From Alphaproteobacteria bacterium (lineage in GTDB: Bacteria > Pseudomonadota > Alphaproteobacteria > Caulobacterales > Parvularculaceae): DNA of 64,000 nucleotides. The stretch spans positions 1-64,000 of the forward strand of contig WGLT01000018.1 of assembly GCA_016125425.1 (NCBI GenBank), read 5' to 3'. Positions 59,953-64,000 of the stretch are shown piece after piece. The notes under the pieces are model-generated. The model had not been told where the DNA came from. It saw only the letters and a program-made list of their open reading frames with translations, and made no database searches. The translations under genes and the position numbers were made by a program. The stretch's first letter is position 1; every line of letters starts with the position of its first letter.

Positions 59953-61842
59953 ATGAGGGAAAAGGGGGAATTGGGGCGCGGCGCGTTCGCCGTCGGCGGC
60001 GTCGCGGCGGAGCCGACGCTGAACCGTCTGCGGGCGGGCGCAAGCAGCGTCTCCGTCGAACCGAAGGTGATGGACCTTCTTGTCGTCCTCGCCAGCGAGC
60101 CGGGAACGGTTTTCACGCGCGCGAGCCTGATCGATGCGGTATGGGGCGTGAGCTTCGGCGGGGACGAAAGCCTGACGCGCGCGGTGTCCAGTCTTCGCCG
60201 TGCTTTCGGTGAGCTTGCGCCGGGCGCGCCGTTTCTCGAGACCATTCCGAAACGCGGCTACCGTCTCGTGGCGCGCGTGGAAACCGGCGCGGACGCTGTT
60301 GCGCCGAATTCGGGACCGATCGGCGCCGCCCGCCGCCGGCCTCGCGCGCCTTCCATACGCCGCATCGCCTATTACAGCGCCGCCGCAGCCGCGGCCGGTC
60401 TCGCATTTGTTCTGATCGCTGTCCGGTCGCTGACCTCCCACGCGGTCCGTTACGACGAAGTCGCGGTCGGCGAAATCGCGCCGATCGCAGGCGATCCGCG
60501 GTCGGAGAAAGCGGCGGCGGCTTTGCGCGCGAGCCTGCTGAGAGAATTGTCGCTCGGGGGCGTTGTGTCCGTTTCGGCCTCGAATGCGCGTGACGCGGGG
60601 ATCACGCTTGTCGGCGCGTTCGCGCCATCCGGGGCGGGAAGCGCGGTCAATATTCGCGCTGAAGACGCCGTCACCGGTCAGGTTTTGTGGTCCAGGCAAT
60701 TCGAGCTTGGCGACCGTCCGCAGCGCGAAGTCCGCCATTATGTGCCGTGGAGAATCGCCGACGTCGTCTCCTGCGGCCTCGCCGGAAACCGCACGATCGA
60801 ACCGCTGAAAGACCCGAAGCTGGTCGGATTCTTCATGAAAGGATGCGACGGCTTTCGGACCGGCGGAGGCTTTGAGCCGCTGCTCGAATTTACGCGCAAG
60901 GCGCTTGTCTACGCGCCCGAAAGCCTCACCGCTCAGGTCCGCAATGCGATCGCCGCCGCATGGACGGCCGGGGGCGCGCAGTCGGCGGCGGACCGCGAGG
61001 ACCTGCTGAACGTAGCGCGACGGCGCGCCGAGGCGCTCGTCAAGAGTCATCCAGAATTGGGTCAGGCCTATTACGCGCATGGCGTCGCTGATTGGATCGC
61101 CATGGACTGGATCTCGGCCGAAGAGAATTTGCGGAAAGCCTTAAAGCTCGATCCGGCTTATCCGTACACATATAACGCCTTGTCGAATGTGGTGCGCCGC
61201 ACAGGCCGGATAAGGGAGGCGGTTGATCTGGAGCGTCGCGCCATCGTCGCCGACCATTTTTCGCTCGTGCAGCCGATGACTCTCGCTTTATTGCTGGCGG
61301 ATCAGGGAGATCTCCCGGGCGCGAGATCGCAAGCGCAATCGATCACGATGATTGATGCGCGCATGGCGTGCGATACGAATTTCCAAATCGATTTCTGGTG
61401 GGGAGACGAAAGCGCCGCGCTTGCGGATCTCGCGAGCGAGTGCGTTCGCTCCCAATATGCGCCGAGGCAGCTTGCCTGCTACAAGGCGTTTCTCGAGGCG
61501 AAGCGTTCGAAAACCGGCCGCCGCGACGCGCTGGATCGGTGCGCCGGCGTCGACGGATTCAATGCGATCCGGTTTGCGGTCGCGCTCGGATTTGTCGATG
61601 ACTCGATGCGCATGGCGCTCGCGCGGGACATCAAACGCTACGAAACGCCGGGGATGTTTTACGCCGGGATGAAGCCGTTTCGGCGAGATGCGCGCTTCAT
61701 GAAAGTCGCGGCGCGCTACGGCCTGACGGCGGCCTGGCTTCAATCGGACACATGGCCCGATTTCTGCGGCGAAGAGGAGCTTCCCTATGATTGTCGCGAA
61801 GCGGCGCAGGCCGCGCAGAAAGCAGTCATGGCCGCGAATTAA
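59953..61842 (+). CDS. membrane winged-helix (CadC-like) regulator with TPR domain
   Basis: A 629-residue protein: an OmpR/CadC-type winged helix (residues about 8-105; VEPKVMDLLVVLASEPGTVF, FTRASLIDAVWG, LTRAVSSLRRAFGE, ETIPKRGYRLVA), a membrane helix (about 132-152), a periplasmic mixed region (VSVSASNARDAGITLVGAFA) and C-terminal TPR repeats (about 370-480). This order is that of CadC-like or ToxR-like membrane regulators with TPR sensors. A periplasmic signal would act directly on DNA. It is divergent from the VPLPA-CTERM and crystallin genes, which are natural candidate targets. The start at 59953 follows family N-termini; the frame is open 75 bases earlier. Confidence 0.85.
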   Translation: MREKGELGRGAFAVGGVAAEPTLNRLRAGASSVSVEPKVMDLLVVLASEPGTVFTRASLIDAVWGVSFGGDESLTRAVSSLRRAFGELAPGAPFLETIPKRGYRLVARVETGADAVAPNSGPIGAARRRPRAPSIRRIAYYSAAAAAAGLAFVLIAVRSLTSHAVRYDEVAVGEIAPIAGDPRSEKAAAALRASLLRELSLGGVVSVSASNARDAGITLVGAFAPSGAGSAVNIRAEDAVTGQVLWSRQFELGDRPQREVRHYVPWRIADVVSCGLAGNRTIEPLKDPKLVGFFMKGCDGFRTGGGFEPLLEFTRKALVYAPESLTAQVRNAIAAAWTAGGAQSAADREDLLNVARRRAEALVKSHPELGQAYYAHGVADWIAMDWISAEENLRKALKLDPAYPYTYNALSNVVRRTGRIREAVDLERRAIVADHFSLVQPMTLALLLADQGDLPGARSQAQSITMIDARMACDTNFQIDFWWGDESAALADLASECVRSQYAPRQLACYKAFLEAKRSKTGRRDALDRCAGVDGFNAIRFAVALGFVDDSMRMALARDIKRYETPGMFYAGMKPFRRDARFMKVAARYGLTAAWLQSDTWPDFCGEEELPYDCREAAQAAQKAVMAAN

Positions 61843-61845
61843 CCG

Positions 61846-62613
61846 CTAAATCTCTTTCGCCGCCGTCACCATATAATTGACGTCGATGTCATCGCTGATC
61901 CGCCAGACGTCGAGCAGCGGCTGATAGGAGACGCCGGCTTTTCCCGTCACGGTCATGCCGGCCGGACGCAACCAGGCGGCGATCTCCTCCGGCCTGACGA
62001 ATTTGCGCGGATCATGCGTGCCGCGCGGCAGCCAGCCGAGCACATATTCGGCGCCGACCTTGGCGAAGGCAAGGGCCTTCAGCGTACGGTTGATCGTGGC
62101 GACGACCATGAGCCCTCCGGGTTTGACGAGCGCCGCCGATGTTTCCAGGAAAAGCCTCTGATCGGCCGCATGTTCGACCGCTTCGAGGTTCAAGACGATG
62201 TCGAAGGCGGGCTCGCCGGCGTCGAGCAGGGATTCAACGCTCGTTGCGCGGTAGTCGATCGCAAGGTTCATCTCTTTCGCATGCAGGGCGGCCGTTTTCA
62301 CATTCCGCTCCGAGGCGTCGACGCCCGTCACTTCGGCGCCGAGGCGGCGCATCGGCTCGGCGACGAGACCCCCGCCGCAACCGACATCGAGCAGGCGCAG
62401 CCCCTCCAGCGGCCGCCTGGCCCGCCGGTCGCGGGCGAAATGCGCGCAAGCCGCATCGCGAATATAGGCGAGGCGGGCAGGGTTAAATTTGTGCAACGGC
62501 TTGAATTTCCCGAACGGATCCCACCATTCGGCGGCGATCTTGGAGAATTTCTCGACCTCAGCCGGGTCGATCGTTGCGGCTGTCGTCGGCGCGTCCGCTT
62601 CGGCGAGGCTCAT
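61846..62613 (-). CDS. ubiG: 3-demethylubiquinone-9 / polyprenyl-hydroxyphenol O-methyltransferase
   Basis: A 255-residue SAM-dependent methyltransferase of ubiquinone synthesis, acting on both O-methylation steps. The family N-terminus [20 protein letters not shown] is followed by SAM motif [21 protein letters not shown] and LNLEAVEHA, then [16 protein letters not shown] near the end. Its last codons come three bases after the convergent winged-helix gene. It is divergent from lysC, the normal alphaproteobacterial arrangement, with 125 bases between. Confidence 0.96.
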   Translation of the reverse strand: MSLAEADAPTTAATIDPAEVEKFSKIAAEWWDPFGKFKPLHKFNPARLAYIRDAACAHFARDRRARRPLEGLRLLDVGCGGGLVAEPMRRLGAEVTGVDASERNVKTAALHAKEMNLAIDYRATSVESLLDAGEPAFDIVLNLEAVEHAADQRLFLETSAALVKPGGLMVVATINRTLKALAFAKVGAEYVLGWLPRGTHDPRKFVRPEEIAAWLRPAGMTVTGKAGVSYQPLLDVWRISDDIDVNYMVTAAKEI

Positions 62614-62738
62614 CGCCGGCTCCTTGCTTGCGAATTCATGGGCCCGCTTTTAGAGATACGCCTCGCTTGCTCCGTGACAAGTCGGCGCCCCGTTCAATTT
62701 GCGACGAGCCGGAAGCAGAGATTGGTCGAGAGGCGCTG

Positions 62739-63998
62739 ATGGCGCGCATTGTCATGAAATTCGGCGGCACTTCCGTCGCCGACATCGCCCGCATCCGCAA
62801 TGCGGCGCGATTCGTTCGTCGTGAAGCGGAGGCGGGGCACAGCGTCATCGTCGTCGTCTCGGCGATGGCGGGCGAGACCAACCGCCTTGTCGCCTTGTGC
62901 GACGAAGCCGGCCGTCCCGCCCCGGCGCTCGACGCGCGCGGGGTCGAATACGACGCCGTGGTCTCCTCAGGCGAGCAGGTCACGTCGGGTCTGCTCGCGC
63001 TGGTGATGCAAAATCAAGGCTTTCGCGCGAGATCATGGCAGGGTTGGCAGATTCCGCTTGAGACGGACCTGGCTCATGGCAAGGCGCGGATCGCCGACAT
63101 CAAGGCGGAGGCCCTCACCGAGGCGATCGACGCCGGCGAAATCGCCGTCGTCGCGGGCTTTCAGGGAATCGCACCGGACGGGCGCGTTGCGACGCTCGGT
63201 CGCGGCGGGTCCGACACCACAGCCGTCGCGCTCGCGGCGGCGGTCGGCGCGGAGCGGTGCGATATATATACGGATGTCGACGGCGTTTATACGACCGACC
63301 CCAGAATCCACAAACTGGCGCGCCGAATCGACAAAATCTCCTTCGAAGAAATGCTGGAGATGGCCTCCGTCGGCGCGAAAGTTCTGCAGACCCGTTCCGT
63401 CGAGCTGGCGATGGCCTATAAAGTGCGCGTGAGAGTGCTGTCGAGCTTTGACGCGCCCGATGCGCCCGGTCCCGGCACGCTCATTTGCGATGAGGAAGAG
63501 ATTGTGGAGAAGAAGATCGTCAGCGGGATCACGCCGTCGCATGACGAGGCGAAGATCAGCCTGCTCGCCGTTCAGGACGAACCCGGGCGCGCCGCCCGCA
63601 TCTTCACCCTGCTCGCCGACGCCAACATCAATGTCGATATGATCGTGCAGAGCCCGTCGCGCGCGCCGGGAAGGGCGAACATCTCTTTCACCATTCCCGA
63701 AGCTGATCTTGACCGGGCAGTCACGCTCCTCAATGACGCCAAGGAAAGCCTTGGCTTTTCCATGCTTCAGAGCGATCGCAATGTCGTCAAGGTGTCGGTC
63801 ATCGGCGTCGGCATGAAGAGCCATGCGGGCGTCGCCGCGACAATGTTCAAGACGCTCGCCGAGCGCGGCATCAACATTCAGAACATTTCGACATCCGAGA
63901 TCAAGATCAGCGTTCTGATCGACGCCCAATATACGGAGCTCGCGGTGCGCGCGCTTCATCAGGCCTATGGCCTCGACCGGATTTCTGGCGCTGCGTAA
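62739..63998 (+). CDS. lysC: aspartate kinase
   Basis: A 419-residue monofunctional aspartokinase starting the aspartate family pathway (Lys, Thr, Met, diaminopimelate). Kinase signatures: MKFGGTSVADIARIRNAA at the start, VSSGEQVTSGLLA, and RGGSDTTAVALAAAV followed by YTDVDGVYTTDPR. The C-terminal 150 residues hold two ACT domains (for example FTLLADANINVDMIVQSPS and FKTLAERGINIQNISTSEIK), where lysine and threonine normally inhibit. The stop TAA lies two bases from the window end, so the gene is complete. The ATG at 62739 gives the normal N-terminus; no lysine riboswitch was recognised upstream. Confidence 0.97.
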   Translation: MARIVMKFGGTSVADIARIRNAARFVRREAEAGHSVIVVVSAMAGETNRLVALCDEAGRPAPALDARGVEYDAVVSSGEQVTSGLLALVMQNQGFRARSWQGWQIPLETDLAHGKARIADIKAEALTEAIDAGEIAVVAGFQGIAPDGRVATLGRGGSDTTAVALAAAVGAERCDIYTDVDGVYTTDPRIHKLARRIDKISFEEMLEMASVGAKVLQTRSVELAMAYKVRVRVLSSFDAPDAPGPGTLICDEEEIVEKKIVSGITPSHDEAKISLLAVQDEPGRAARIFTLLADANINVDMIVQSPSRAPGRANISFTIPEADLDRAVTLLNDAKESLGFSMLQSDRNVVKVSVIGVGMKSHAGVAATMFKTLAERGINIQNISTSEIKISVLIDAQYTELAVRALHQAYGLDRISGAA

Positions 63999-64000
63999 CG

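Noticed and set aside
1-64000. CRISPR arrays, insertion sequences and attachment sites
   Set aside because: No regularly spaced direct repeats, transposase-like proteins or flanking terminal repeats were seen on reading; the tRNA-Val has no integrase gene or obvious duplicated 3' end beside it.

Overview
The window is a GC-rich, gene-dense piece of an alphaproteobacterial chromosome. The assignment rests on small families typical of that class (DUF2093, DUF4170, DUF1178, DUF1036, NrsF/DUF1109), on the pairs dapD + pyrimidine 5'-nucleotidase and comF-grxC-nitrilase-DUF1178, and on divergent ubiG/lysC. I cannot name the order or genus from sequence alone. No insertion sequence, prophage or CRISPR array was seen; one tRNA gene is present.

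Layout. 0-7.7 kb: an acidic membrane protein, a TerC transporter, a periplasmic TPR protein, xseA-DUF2093-M23 peptidase, and an iron-storage pair (bfd, bfr) with a Fur-like box, followed by a Kazal-domain lipoprotein. 7.8-13.7 kb: lipid A/core assembly (lpxL, lpxK, waaA, a DUF374 acyltransferase) and a divergent MsbA-like exporter. 13.9-20.3 kb: mixed housekeeping genes (HCX5R phosphatase, DUF4170, pmbA, GST, glutamine amidotransferase, ubiD). 20.5-30.9 kb: one nine-gene minus-strand operon, ilvD-ilvC-ilvG-ilvM-leuA-ilvE-leuC-leuD-leuB, nearly the whole Ile/Val/Leu pathway, behind a readable transcription attenuator: a 45-residue leader peptide with a Leu/Val/Ile codon run, a 9-bp antiterminator pairing and an intrinsic terminator. 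31.1-36.5 kb: tRNA-Val(CAC), two divergent histidine kinases (REC-HisKA-HATPase and a BarA-like hybrid) and an XRE/S24-like regulator that seems to lack the autocleavage serine. 36.5-43.2 kb: gph, glmU, rpiA, gor, dapD and a nucleotidase.

43.3-49.1 kb is the most interesting region. An ECF sigma factor and its NrsF-type anti-sigma precede two complete bufferin (MNIO-modified RiPP metallophore) operons, bufA2-bufB-bufC and bufA1-bufB-bufC-doxX. The same promoter, GTAAC-N17-CGAA, stands before the sigma factor and before each precursor gene, so the locus reads as a self-contained regulon. A perfect 17-bp hairpin separates the bufA2 precursor from its modifying enzyme.

49.1-64 kb: a tandem DUF1036 protein, priA-comF-grxC-nitrilase-DUF1178, then an accessory stretch (cNMP-patatin lipase with an anchored nitrilase-fold enzyme, a secreted crystallin-like protein, a VPLPA-CTERM protein, a membrane winged-helix/TPR regulator), and finally ubiG and a complete lysC.
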